From positions 1 through 38,575 of the forward strand of contig JAFDVN010000147.1 in the NCBI GenBank assembly GCA_018269025.1: a stretch of DNA of 38,575 nucleotides. The letters are read 5' to 3'. The first letter of the stretch is position 1. Each line of letters opens with the position of its first letter. Both the position numbers and the translations under genes were made by a program. The notes under the pieces were generated by a model, which saw only the letters and a program-made list of their open reading frames with translations, was not told the DNA's origin and searched no databases. Positions 15,572 to 23,742 of this stretch are shown piece after piece. Origin of the DNA: Acidobacteriota bacterium (GTDB lineage Bacteria > Acidobacteriota > Holophagae > Holophagales > Holophagaceae).

Positions 15572-16233
15572 TCCCCCTCCTTGCCGGTGAGGCGGCCTTC
15601 GCCGCTGAGCAGGCTCGGTCCCACGGCCTTCCAGAACGCGCGGAAGTAAGAGATCGCGCTCCAGATGGCGAGCAACACCGCCACCCACAGCAGCAGCACG
15701 CCCAGGCCCCAGAAGAAGCTGTAGGGATAGCGGATCGTGATGAAGTGGATGAAGATCGGTTTCTTCGTCCAGGCGTAGCCCCAGGCGTCCAGGCGCGGGC
15801 CGAGGATGAGCAGCGAGATGGCCGCCACCTGGAAGCCGAGCTTCCACTTGCCCACCGTGCCCGCGGCGATGGTGATGCCTTCTTCCGAGGCGATGCCCCG
15901 CAGGCCCGTCACCGCGAATTCCCGGGCCAGAATGATGAACACCATCCACGCCGGCGCGAGGGGGGCGAGGTCGCCGGGACCGCGCAGCTCCACGAGGGAA
16001 ATGAGCGCTCCCGCCACGAGGAGCTTGTCCGCCAGCGGATCCAACAGCTTGCCCAGCGTCGTCACCTGGCTCCAGCGCCGGGCCAGGTAGCCATCCAGCC
16101 AATCCGTGAGAGAGGCAATCCAGAACAGCACGACGCCGATGATCTCGTGGGCCGGGAGCCGGGTGAGCAGCACCACGACCAGCACCGGAACCATGAGGAT
16201 CCGGAGAAAGGTGAGGAGGTTCGGGAAATTCAT
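15568..16233 (-). CDS. pgsA: CDP-diacylglycerol-glycerol-3-phosphate 3-phosphatidyltransferase
   Basis: A 221-residue inner-membrane enzyme making phosphatidylglycerol phosphate from CDP-diacylglycerol and glycerol 3-phosphate. The CDP-alcohol phosphotransferase motif is complete: Asp44, Asp47, Gly48, Ala51, Arg52, Gly61, Asp65, Asp69. Several hydrophobic segments surround it. Length is slightly above the E. coli enzyme (182), with an insert near residues 150-185. ATG 16233 and a GTG one codon earlier are both possible; neither has a clear ribosome binding site because a period-7 repeat begins directly upstream. It leads an operon with DUF502 and the SDR. Confidence 0.9.
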   Translation of the reverse strand: MNFPNLLTFLRILMVPVLVVVLLTRLPAHEIIGVVLFWIASLTDWLDGYLARRWSQVTTLGKLLDPLADKLLVAGALISLVELRGPGDLAPLAPAWMVFIILAREFAVTGLRGIASEEGITIAAGTVGKWKLGFQVAAISLLILGPRLDAWGYAWTKKPIFIHFITIRYPYSFFWGLGVLLLWVAVLLAIWSAISYFRAFWKAVGPSLLSGEGRLTGKEGE

Positions 16234-16236
16234 CAC

Positions 16237-16276
16237 TGGATACAGGCTACCGGCTACCGGCTACCGGCTCCAGGCC
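16237..16276. repeat. 7-bp-period repeat between divergent pgsA and queG
   Basis: Tandem heptads GGCTACC, GGCTACC, GGCTACC and GGCTCCA follow a GGATACA unit. This is the cleanest array in the window. It fills more than half of the 72-bp gap between the two start codons, so promoter elements for both genes must overlap it or lie in the coding sequence of the other gene. Confidence 0.82.
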
Positions 16277-16305
16277 ACAGAGCGCACTACCCTATGGGGG
16301 TGGAC

Positions 16306-17244
16306 ATGTTCGCTTTCAAGGAATGGCTCCGGGCCGAGGCGCTGGCGGCGGGGTTCGCCCGGGTGGGCTTCGCGTCCTGCGAACCCTTCGCGGCCGCACC
16401 ACTGGAGGCTTGGTTCGAGGCTGGCGGCGCGCGGCACCTGCCCTACCTGGACCAAGAGACGATGTTGGATCCCCAAAAACTCTGGCCCCAGGCTAAGACG
16501 GCGCTGGTGGGGTTCTTCCCTTACGCGCGGCCTGAGGCCGTACCGGGCGCGGCGCCGGATTCGCTCAAATTGAGCCGCTACCTGTGGGGCCCGGATTATC
16601 ACGCGATCCTCAAACCCCGCCTGGCGAAGCTGCTCGCCTCCGCCCAGGAACGGCTCCCGGAGCTCGAAGGCCGGGTCTGCGTAGACACGGCACCGCTGAT
16701 GGAGCGGCCCCTCGCTGTGCGGGCGGGCCTCGGCTGGCAGGGCAAGCACACCCTTCTCATCACGGGCAAGGGCGGTTCCTACGGCTTCCTCGGCGTGCTG
16801 CTGCTCTCCGAGGAGCTTCCGCCTGACGCACCCTTCCCCACCGACCAGTGCGGTTCGTGTACGCGCTGCCTGGAGGCCTGCCCCAGCGGGGCCCTGTCGC
16901 CCTTTCGACTCGATCCCAACCGCTGCCTGACCACCTACACCATCGAGACCGAGGCGGAGCCGCCGCCGGAGGTCGCCACCGCGATCCGCGACTCCCGCTG
17001 GGCCGCCGGGTGCGACGCCTGCCAGGAAGTCTGCCCCTGGAACCGCGCGCCCCTCTGGGGCGATCCCGAGCTCTGGGGCCAGCCGAACCGCCTCCACCGG
17101 GAACCCGCTGAAACGCTTCACCTGGGATCAGCCCAATGGCGCGTCCGAACCCGCCGAACCGCCCTCCGCCGCGTCCGGGACCGCCATTGGCGGCGGACGG
17201 TGGATTTAATCCTCGGCCCAAGCGACCCGACGCCCGACGCCTGA
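16306..17244 (+). CDS. queG: Epoxyqueuosine reductase
   Basis: A 312-residue cobalamin and iron-sulphur enzyme that reduces epoxyqueuosine to queuosine in tRNA, the last step of queuosine synthesis. Two 4Fe-4S cluster motifs are visible: CGSCTRCLEACP (Cys182, 185, 188, 192) and CDACQEVCPWN later, plus the NRCLTTYTIE segment. The conserved KNTLLI-like sequence appears as GKHTLLI. ATG 16306 is chosen because GGGGGTGG lies just upstream; ATG 16294 in the same frame is an alternative adding four residues. The last codons and the stop are made of a period-7 repeat. The C-terminus lacks the HEAT-like extension of longer homologues. Confidence 0.9.
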   Translation: MFAFKEWLRAEALAAGFARVGFASCEPFAAAPLEAWFEAGGARHLPYLDQETMLDPQKLWPQAKTALVGFFPYARPEAVPGAAPDSLKLSRYLWGPDYHAILKPRLAKLLASAQERLPELEGRVCVDTAPLMERPLAVRAGLGWQGKHTLLITGKGGSYGFLGVLLLSEELPPDAPFPTDQCGSCTRCLEACPSGALSPFRLDPNRCLTTYTIETEAEPPPEVATAIRDSRWAAGCDACQEVCPWNRAPLWGDPELWGQPNRLHREPAETLHLGSAQWRVRTRRTALRRVRDRHWRRTVDLILGPSDPTPDA

Positions 17245-17259
17245 CGCCTGATGCCTGAG
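17226..17259. repeat. 7-bp-period repeat overlapping the queG stop codon
   Basis: Units CCCGACG, CCTGACG, CCTGATG, CCTGAGC run across the end of queG. The queG stop TGA (17242-17244) belongs to one unit, and each of the following units offers another TGA. The encoded tail is about DPTPDA. Confidence 0.78.
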
Positions 17260-17335
17260 CCCCATTTTCCCCTAGCACCGCCTGGCTTTTTTCCCTCTAA
17301 TAATCCGTTGGCTTATTCAGCGGGAGGCCCCTTCG

Positions 17336-19228
17336 ATGCCCATGAAGCACTGGTCAGTTCAGGACGCCGCGACTCTCTATGGCGTTCGAGAATGGGGCAA
17401 CGGGTACTTCGGCATCAATAGCAAGGGTCATCTCGAAGTGGCGCCGACCCAGGATGAGAACCTCGTGGCCGATGTCCACGAGATCGTCCAGCACCTGCGC
17501 AAGAAGGGCATCCGCACGCCGCTCACCCTGCGTTTCCCCCAGATCCTCGCGGACCGGGTGGAGGAAGTGAACGAGGCCTTCAAGAAGGCCATCCGCGAAT
17601 TCAGCTACGAGGGCTCCTACCAGGGCGTCTATCCGGTCAAGACGAACCAGACCAAGGAAGTGGTCGAGGAGCTGGTAAAGGCGGGCCACAAGTACCGCTA
17701 CGGACTGGAAGCGGGGTCCAAGCCTGAGCTGATGATCGCGCTCAACATGGATCTGCATCCGGACGCTCTCGTCCTCTGCAACGGGTACAAGGACGAGACC
17801 TTCATCCGCATGGCCCTTCTCGCCCGCAAGGCGGGTCGCAATGTGGTCATCACCGTCGAGAAGATGACCGAGCTGCCGCTCATCCTGAAGGTGGCGAAGG
17901 ATCTGAAGGTCGAGCCCCAGATCGGGCTCCGCGCCAAGCTCAACGCGCAAGGCTCGGGCAAGTGGGAGACGAGCGCCGGCGACCACGCCAAGTTCGGCCT
18001 CACCAGCCGGGAGATCCTGGAAGCTGTCGAGGTCATGGACAAGAAGGGCCTGCTGGAGAGCATCGTCGAGCTGCACTTCCACATCGGCTCCCAGATCACG
18101 GACATCCGCAAGGTGAAGGCCGCCATGAAGGAGGCCACCCGCATCTACGCCAAGCTCCGCAAGATGGGCGTGCCCATCCGCTACCTCAATGTGGGTGGCG
18201 GCCTCGGCGTGGACTACGACGGGTCCAAGACCACCTTCAGTTCTTCGATGAACTACTCCATCGAGCAGTACGCGGCAGATGTGGTGTACACAACCAAGGA
18301 CATCTGCACCCACGAGCAGGTGCCCATGCCGGACCTCGTGAGCGAGAGTGGCCGCGCCATCGTTGCCTACCACCAGGTCGTCGTCGTGGACATCATCGGC
18401 CTCATTGACACCACCCACACGAAGTACAAGGTGGAGCTCACCGGCCGCGAACCACAGATTCTCAAGGAGCTGGCCTACACCCGCGACAACATGTCGGTGA
18501 AGAACTTCTCCGAGATGTACAACGATGCCGTCACCCAGAAGGATGAGCTCATTACCCTCTTCAACCTGGGCTATCTATCCCTTGAAGACCGCTCCAAGGG
18601 CGAGACGCTCTACTGGGAGGTCTGCCGCAAACTGAGCAAGCTCCTCGCCAGCAAGTCCGTGAAATACATTCCGGAGGAATTCGAGGACTTCAACACGAGC
18701 CTCGCGGACAAGCTCATCGCCAACTTCAGCATCTTCCAGTCCATGCCGGACCACTGGGCCATCGAGCAGCTCTTCCCGGTCATGCCCCTGCACCGCCTCA
18801 AGGAGCAGCCCACGCTTTGGGCTACGCTCTGCGACATCACCTGCGACAGCGACGGCAAGATGGAGAAGTTCACGGACCTGAAGGATGTGCGCGAGGAGAT
18901 TCCGCTCCACGAGCCCAAGGCCGGTGAGCCCTACTATGTGGCCTTCTTCCTCACTGGCGCCTACCAGGACATCCTCGGCATGCGGCACAACCTCTTCGGC
19001 GCGCCCAACGAAGTCATGGTGCAGGTGGACGAGGACGAGAACTTCAAGATCCAGCATGTGGTCCGCGCCGACACGGTGGATGACATGCTCCGCAGCGTGA
19101 ACTACGACCCCGCCGCCCTCGTCCAGGGCCCGACCCGCAAAGGCCGCGGCGCCAAGGCCGACGCCGCCGAAGCGCTCCGCGCCCTCATGGCCCAGGAGCG
19201 GCAGAACACGACTTATCTGGAGATGTAG
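17336..19228 (+). CDS. speA: Biosynthetic arginine decarboxylase
   Basis: A 630-residue PLP enzyme converting arginine to agmatine, the entry to putrescine and spermidine synthesis. It is the group IV (alanine-racemase fold) type. Lys102 in YPVKTNQ binds PLP. His247/His249 in HFHIGSQ and the GGGLGVDYDG loop hold the cofactor phosphate. Cys503 in TCDSDGK comes from the partner subunit's active site. Length is near that of E. coli SpeA (658). ATG 17336 has GGGAGG eight nt upstream. A TAATAAT stretch at 17298-17304 may be a -10 element, but no good -35 is seen. No other polyamine genes lie in the window. Confidence 0.95.
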   Translation: MPMKHWSVQDAATLYGVREWGNGYFGINSKGHLEVAPTQDENLVADVHEIVQHLRKKGIRTPLTLRFPQILADRVEEVNEAFKKAIREFSYEGSYQGVYPVKTNQTKEVVEELVKAGHKYRYGLEAGSKPELMIALNMDLHPDALVLCNGYKDETFIRMALLARKAGRNVVITVEKMTELPLILKVAKDLKVEPQIGLRAKLNAQGSGKWETSAGDHAKFGLTSREILEAVEVMDKKGLLESIVELHFHIGSQITDIRKVKAAMKEATRIYAKLRKMGVPIRYLNVGGGLGVDYDGSKTTFSSSMNYSIEQYAADVVYTTKDICTHEQVPMPDLVSESGRAIVAYHQVVVVDIIGLIDTTHTKYKVELTGREPQILKELAYTRDNMSVKNFSEMYNDAVTQKDELITLFNLGYLSLEDRSKGETLYWEVCRKLSKLLASKSVKYIPEEFEDFNTSLADKLIANFSIFQSMPDHWAIEQLFPVMPLHRLKEQPTLWATLCDITCDSDGKMEKFTDLKDVREEIPLHEPKAGEPYYVAFFLTGAYQDILGMRHNLFGAPNEVMVQVDEDENFKIQHVVRADTVDDMLRSVNYDPAALVQGPTRKGRGAKADAAEALRALMAQERQNTTYLEM

Positions 19229-19264
19229 GGCCAGGCTGGAGACCGGGGGCTGGAGGGTCAGGCC
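19229..19264. repeat. 7-bp-period repeat between convergent speA and dinB
   Basis: Starts directly after the speA stop TAG. On the minus strand units read CCTGACC, CTCCAGC, CCCCGGT, CTCCAGC, CTGGCCC, and the dinB stop TGA (19260-19258) is part of the first one. GGGCC/GGCCC ends allow a weak hairpin, but there is no T-run. Confidence 0.7.
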
Positions 19265-19743
19265 CAGTCCGCCTTGGGGTGTCCCTCCCGCTGCCAATTC
19301 ACAAGGTCCGTCCCCGGCGCGTGTGTGCCCAACGCGCGCAGGCGCGTGGCGTTCTGACCGCGGTGGTATTGGCTGTGAAAGGCAAGGTGGACCATCAGCT
19401 CGTACAGGGGCTGGGTGAAGGTCTCGCCCGCGAGGTTCGTGTAGGTAATGGCCTCCGATAGATCGGCCTCTTCCCGCAGGCTCAGGTAGGCCCTAAGCGC
19501 GGCGTGGCAAGCTCGGGCGAAGTGGAAGGTGTCTTCGAGGGAGGCATGATCTTCCGCCTTCGGGAAGCCGAGCCCAAGCCCCTGCCATCGGCCCAACCAC
19601 ACCTGTTGGGCGCCGTGGAGGTGGACGAGACGCGCCTTCAGATCCGCATCCGCCCGGGCCGCATCGGAGGCCAGGATCGCCTTCCAATGCTCGGCATCCG
19701 CCCATTCCTGGTGCGCATAGAGGTCACGGATGAGATCGAGCAT
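19258..19743 (-). CDS. DinB family protein
   Basis: A 161-residue four-helix-bundle protein of the DinB/YfiT-like family, which binds a divalent metal through three histidines. Visible candidates are His11 in YAHQEWAD and the pair in HLAFHSQYHRGQ near residue 135, the family hallmark. Many members are thiol-dependent S-transferases or are induced by DNA damage; the exact reaction here is unknown. ATG 19743 has GGAGAG five nt upstream. It is divergent from the SnoaL-like gene with 45 bp between starts and convergent with speA. Confidence 0.85.
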   Translation of the reverse strand: MLDLIRDLYAHQEWADAEHWKAILASDAARADADLKARLVHLHGAQQVWLGRWQGLGLGFPKAEDHASLEDTFHFARACHAALRAYLSLREEADLSEAITYTNLAGETFTQPLYELMVHLAFHSQYHRGQNATRLRALGTHAPGTDLVNWQREGHPKADWA

Positions 19744-19788
19744 GGGCTCTCCGGGCTCCATGTTGGCAGAATGGGGGAGAGGTGACCG

Positions 19789-20205
19789 ATGCTTCGAGCC
19801 ATTCCCGCCGTGCTCTTCGCGACCGCGCTCAGCGCTCAAGCGCCCACCGCGCCTCCCGCCCAACCCAGCGGCATCGAGCTGCTCGTCCAGCGCCAGACCG
19901 ACGCCTACAACGCCCACGACGCCCAGGCCTATGCGACCTGCTTCGCCCCAGATGGCCAGTTCATCCGCCATCCGGGCATCACCGCCATGTCAGGCCGGGA
20001 TGAGATCTACAAGACCTTCGCCAAGTTCTTCCGGGAACACAAGGCCGCGAAGATGCGCGTCCTCTACCGCGCCCAACTCGGCCCCACCACGGTGATCGAA
20101 CACCAGGAGGTGGATGGCATTGAGAAGACGCCCGTCGCTTCTCTCGTCATCTACAGTGTGCGCGGCGGGATGATCCAGGCGGCGTGGTTCGTGAACGCGG
20201 AGTGA
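19789..20205 (+). CDS. Exported SnoaL/NTF2-like protein
   Basis: A 138-residue protein with a signal peptide (about 1-17, ending LSAQA). The mature part is an NTF2-like cone fold recognised from ELLVQRQTDAYNAHDAQAYATCFAPD and the later GRDEIYKTFAKFF. This resembles SnoaL-like/ketosteroid-isomerase superfamily proteins with nuclear-transport-factor folds. Catalytic function cannot be inferred. GAGAGG lies upstream of the ATG. Its stop is two nt before the next gene's ATG, so the two are probably co-transcribed. Confidence 0.75.
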   Translation: MLRAIPAVLFATALSAQAPTAPPAQPSGIELLVQRQTDAYNAHDAQAYATCFAPDGQFIRHPGITAMSGRDEIYKTFAKFFREHKAAKMRVLYRAQLGPTTVIEHQEVDGIEKTPVASLVIYSVRGGMIQAAWFVNAE

Positions 20206-20207
20206 AT

Positions 20208-21107
20208 ATGGCCAGCTCACCTTCCATCCAAACCATCGGCGTCATCGGGTGCGGGCTCATGGGCGCGGGCATCGCGCAGGTGGCTGCGGAAGCGGACTTC
20301 AAGGTCGTGGTGAAGGAGATGGACGCGACCTTCCTCGAAAAGGGACTCGCCCGCATCCATGGCGCGTGGGATCGCGCCCTCACCAAGGGCAAGCTGGACG
20401 CGTCGCGGATGGCTGAGTTGAAGCAGCGCCTCGCCGGCACCACCGACTATCGGGATCTGAAACTGTGCGACCTCGTCATCGAGGCGGTGCCGGAGGTCCC
20501 GGAGTTGAAGCTTGCCGCATTCGCGGAACTTGAAAAGGCGTTGAAAGCGGAGGCCATCCTCTGCTCCAACACCTCCAGCCTGCCCATCGGCACCCTCGCC
20601 GCGCCCCTCTCCCCTTCTCGCCTTTCCAATCTCGCGGGCCTGCATTTCTTCAACCCCGTGCCCGCCATGCCCCTTGTGGAAATCGTGAAGGCGCTGCCGA
20701 CTTCAACTGAAACGATTGAAGCGTTGCGCGGCTTCGTCACCGCCCTTCGCAAGACGCCCATCGTCGCGCCGGATGCGCCCGGGTTCATCGTGAACCGCCT
20801 CCTCGTGCCCTACCTACTGGACGCCATCCGGTGCAGGGAGCAGGGCCTCGCCACCACCGAGGACCTGGATGCCGGGATGAAGCTCGGCTGCGGCCACCCC
20901 ATGGGTCCCCTTCTGCTCAGCGACTACATCGGCCTCGACACCATGGACCATGTGGCGGGCGTGATGTTCGACGCCTTCGGCGAAGCCCGCTTCAAGAGCC
21001 CCGCCCTCCTGAAGCAACTCGTCGCCGCCGGACGCCTGGGCCGCAAGAGCGGATCGGGGTTCTATCGGTGGGAGGGTGACAAGGCTGTGGGCTTCGAATC
21101 AATCTGA
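20208..21107 (+). CDS. 3-hydroxyacyl-CoA (3-hydroxybutyryl-CoA) dehydrogenase
   Basis: A 299-residue NAD(P)-dependent enzyme of the FadB/Hbd family, interconverting 3-hydroxyacyl-CoA and 3-oxoacyl-CoA. The N-terminal Rossmann motif is GCGLMGAGIAQVAA; HFFNPVPAMPLVEIV holds the catalytic histidine region; NRLLVPYLLDAI and GCGHPMGPLLLSDYIGLD form the C-terminal helical domain. Length is typical of the stand-alone enzyme. ATG 20208 has GGAG just upstream, overlapping the end of the preceding gene. It may act with the acyl-CoA dehydrogenase and mvaB elsewhere in the window in acyl-CoA turnover, but these are not one operon. Confidence 0.92.
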   Translation: MASSPSIQTIGVIGCGLMGAGIAQVAAEADFKVVVKEMDATFLEKGLARIHGAWDRALTKGKLDASRMAELKQRLAGTTDYRDLKLCDLVIEAVPEVPELKLAAFAELEKALKAEAILCSNTSSLPIGTLAAPLSPSRLSNLAGLHFFNPVPAMPLVEIVKALPTSTETIEALRGFVTALRKTPIVAPDAPGFIVNRLLVPYLLDAIRCREQGLATTEDLDAGMKLGCGHPMGPLLLSDYIGLDTMDHVAGVMFDAFGEARFKSPALLKQLVAAGRLGRKSGSGFYRWEGDKAVGFESI

Positions 21108-21122
21108 ACCCGAGGAACATCC

Positions 21123-21491
21123 GTGTCCAACCTGAGGACGGTCGAAATCAAGGCCTTCGTGCCCGCCAAGGATCATGCCCTGTCGAAGCGGTTCTACGGG
21201 GATCTGGGCTTCACGATGGCCTCGGACGGCGGAGGCGTCGCCTACTTCCACCACGGCGATTGCAGCTTTCTGCTTCAGGACTACTACCAAGAGGGGTTGG
21301 CAAACAACCTCATGATGCATCTCCTCGTGGAGGATGTGGACGCCTGGCATGCCGACCTGCGGAGAAGGGGAATCGCCGAAACCTATGGGGTCAAGATGAC
21401 TGAGCCCGAGGATCAACCCTGGCGCATCCGGGACTTCGCCCTCGTGGACCCCTCCGGCGTCATGTGGCGCATCGGGCAGAACCTCGCTTGA
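21123..21491 (+). CDS. VOC (glyoxalase/bleomycin-resistance) family protein
   Basis: A 122-residue metalloenzyme-fold protein made of two beta-alpha-beta-beta-beta modules. The first module is about 6-50 (AFVPAKDHALSKRFYGDLGF) and the second about 62-118 (HLLVEDVDAWHADLRRRGI, ending FALVDPSGVMWRIGQN). The GTG at 21123 is preceded by GAGGAA six nt upstream, so I take GTG as the start. Some metal ligands of true glyoxalase appear absent, so it may be a binding or resistance protein. It lies 15 bp after the dehydrogenase and is convergent with the histidine kinase. Confidence 0.8.
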   Translation: MSNLRTVEIKAFVPAKDHALSKRFYGDLGFTMASDGGGVAYFHHGDCSFLLQDYYQEGLANNLMMHLLVEDVDAWHADLRRRGIAETYGVKMTEPEDQPWRIRDFALVDPSGVMWRIGQNLA

Positions 21492-21528
21492 TCAACCTGC
21501 GGCGCGTGCTAGGCACCGCGGAGTCGTC

Positions 21529-22689
21529 TTATTCGCGGATCGGTGTCATCTCGCCCGTTGGATACTGGCGTGGTGCTTCCTCGATGGAATGGTTCGCGGC
21601 CTTTGACTCTGAATCCGAGCACGGCGAGTGATGGATCGGCAATCGGATTCGCGCAAGGGTGCCACCGCCGGCGACCGGCAGTAACTCGAAGCCTTGCTCC
21701 GTTCCATAGAGCAGTTCCAGGCGGGCCAGGGTGTTGGCAGTTCCGATGCCTTGCCGTGGGGAGGCCTGAGCGAGCCCCTCGCCATCGTCTTCCACTTCGA
21801 GGAGGAGCGTCGAACCCTCCGTTCTCGCCCGGAGGATGATCCGCCCCCCGTGGGCTCGGCGGACGAGACCATGCTTGAGGGCGTTCTCCACCTGGGGCTG
21901 AAGCATGAAGCTCGGGACCATGGCGTCCAACAGGCCTTCGGGAATGTCTTCCTCGACCTTGAGCCGATCCTGGAAGCGGATGCGCTGGATGCCCAGGTAA
22001 TCGTGGAGAATCGCCAGTTCCTGCCGAAGGGTGATTTCCTGTTTGCCTCCGAGATCGAGCGTTCGCCGAAGCAGATCACCCAGGCGCGACAGCATCTGAT
22101 CCGCAGCCGCGGGGTCCCGCTCGATGAGGGCGGATACCGAGTGGAGCGTGTTGAAGAGGAAATGAGGCTGGAGCTGCATGCGCAGCACTTGGTTCTGGGC
22201 CTGGGAAAGACGGGCCTCCAACTGGGAGGTATGCAACTCACGGGCCTTGAAGCGCCGGTACATGTCCACGGCCGTGAACGCGCCCATGGCGATGAGGAAG
22301 TCCATGAAGGACAGGTGGAAATACCTCCAGAAGAAGTGGCTGAACTTGGGCCAGATCTCATCCCAGGGGGGATACGGCGCGCCCCGCAATCCCAGGTTGA
22401 TACCGAAGACCACCGCCAGCCCCACCACGGAGAACACGAGGCACATGCCCAAGTGATAGATCCACCTCGGCCAGGTGCTGATGTCTCCCAGCGGGTACTT
22501 CTTGAGGGATTGGATCACCACCAGGACCATGGCCCCCAGGATCAGGTGAAGGAGCACATCCACCACCAGGAGACGCGACAGGTTGACCGGCCCTTCGGAA
22601 AGCACCGTCGCGTCGAGCCCGGCGAAATAGAACCCGATCAGGAGCCATCCGCCCCAATACAGAATCCATCCCTGTTGCCGCCGAATCAT
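21529..22689 (-). CDS. LytS/YehU-type sensor histidine kinase
   Basis: A 386-residue membrane kinase. Residues 1-145 contain about four membrane segments. A coiled stretch leads to the His_kinase domain with LQPHFLFNTLHSV (phosphorylated His176), typical of PF06580 rather than HisKA. The ATPase domain has the N-box QPQVENALKHG (Asn269), DDGEGL and GIGTANTLARLELLYG. These kinases usually act with LytTR-type response regulators on the same operon, but no regulator is adjacent here. The neighbours are a convergent VOC gene and mvaB, 131 bp upstream. The ATG at 22689 lacks a strong ribosome binding site. Confidence 0.88.
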   Translation of the reverse strand: MIRRQQGWILYWGGWLLIGFYFAGLDATVLSEGPVNLSRLLVVDVLLHLILGAMVLVVIQSLKKYPLGDISTWPRWIYHLGMCLVFSVVGLAVVFGINLGLRGAPYPPWDEIWPKFSHFFWRYFHLSFMDFLIAMGAFTAVDMYRRFKARELHTSQLEARLSQAQNQVLRMQLQPHFLFNTLHSVSALIERDPAAADQMLSRLGDLLRRTLDLGGKQEITLRQELAILHDYLGIQRIRFQDRLKVEEDIPEGLLDAMVPSFMLQPQVENALKHGLVRRAHGGRIILRARTEGSTLLLEVEDDGEGLAQASPRQGIGTANTLARLELLYGTEQGFELLPVAGGGTLARIRLPIHHSPCSDSESKAANHSIEEAPRQYPTGEMTPIRE

Positions 22690-22820
22690 GGATAGATCGT
22701 ATGCAAGAACCTGAGGTCAGCAAGGTGGAATAGCCCAGGATTGGGGCGAATTCCTCGTGGATGGGGGTGAATGGGATGGCGGAAAGCCGGATCGGTCCCT
22801 CGTTCCCCTGAAGCCGGGCC

Positions 22821-23741
22821 CTAGGTGCAGGCACCCTTTCCCGGTTTCGCCCCCAAAGCCTGGCCCGCTTTCGAAACGGGCTTCTTCCCCAGGACCGCGC
22901 AAATTTCAGAGCCAACGGTGACGAGGCGATTCAGGTCCACGCCGGTCTCGATGCCCATGCCGCGCAGCATGTAGATCACATCCTCCGTCGCCACATTGCC
23001 GCTGGCGCCCTTCGCGTAGGGACAGCCACCCAGGCCGGCGACGGAACTGTCCACGGTGGCGATCCCCAGTTCCAGCACCGCGAGGAGGTTGGCGAGGGCC
23101 TGGCCGTAGGTGTCGTGGAAGTGCGCCGCGAGCTTCTCGAGCGGAACTACCTTGGCGACGGCCTCGACCATCCCTTGGGCCTTCCGCGGGGTTCCCGTGC
23201 CAATGGTGTCGCCCAGGGAAATCTCAAAGCACCCCATGCGATGGAGGGCCGAGGCGACCCCGGCCACGGCGGAAGGCGCGATCTCGCCTTCGTAGGGACA
23301 GCCAAGCACGCAGGACACATAGCCTCGCACGGGAATGCCCTTGGCCTTCGCCGCCTCCATCACCGGGGCGAAGCGGTCGAGGCTCTCGGCGATGGAGCAG
23401 TTGATGTTGCGCTGGGAGAAGCTTTCGGAGGCTGCCGCGAAGACGGCCACCTCCTCCGCGCCCGCGGCCACCGCGGCCTCGAAGCCCTTGAGGTTCGGCG
23501 TCAGCACGGGATAGCGAACGCCCGGCTTGCGCGTGAGCCCCGCCATCACTTCGGCGGCATCCGCCATCTGGGGCACCCATTTCGGGGAGACGAAGCTCGC
23601 CGCCTCCACCACGGGCAAGCCCGCGTCCGCGAGGCCGTGGATGAGACGAAGCTTGTCCGAAGTCGAAACCTGGATCGCTTCGTTCTGGAGCCCATCCCGG
23701 GGGCCCACATCCACGATCGTCACCCGCGTCGGGAAGGCCAT
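22821..23741 (-). CDS. mvaB: Hydroxymethylglutaryl-CoA lyase
   Basis: A 306-residue TIM-barrel enzyme cleaving HMG-CoA to acetyl-CoA and acetoacetate, the final step of leucine catabolism. The opening [10 protein letters not shown] holds the divalent-metal Asp and catalytic Arg. The HMG-CoA lyase active-site signature [17 protein letters not shown] contains Cys240. Length is that of bacterial MvaB. The ATG lies one nt after the purD stop, so it is translated from a purD-mvaB message. The rest of leucine catabolism is not in the window. Confidence 0.93.
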   Translation of the reverse strand: MAFPTRVTIVDVGPRDGLQNEAIQVSTSDKLRLIHGLADAGLPVVEAASFVSPKWVPQMADAAEVMAGLTRKPGVRYPVLTPNLKGFEAAVAAGAEEVAVFAAASESFSQRNINCSIAESLDRFAPVMEAAKAKGIPVRGYVSCVLGCPYEGEIAPSAVAGVASALHRMGCFEISLGDTIGTGTPRKAQGMVEAVAKVVPLEKLAAHFHDTYGQALANLLAVLELGIATVDSSVAGLGGCPYAKGASGNVATEDVIYMLRGMGIETGVDLNRLVTVGSEICAVLGKKPVSKAGQALGAKPGKGACT

Positions 23742-23742
23742 C

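Noticed and set aside
16237-16276. CRISPR array
   Set aside because: Units are 7 bp with no spacers, and no cas genes are present in the window.
17265-17305. Terminator for queG or promoter of speA
   Set aside because: There is a T-run (TTTTTT) but no stem before it, and TAATAAT lacks a matching -35; too weak to list.
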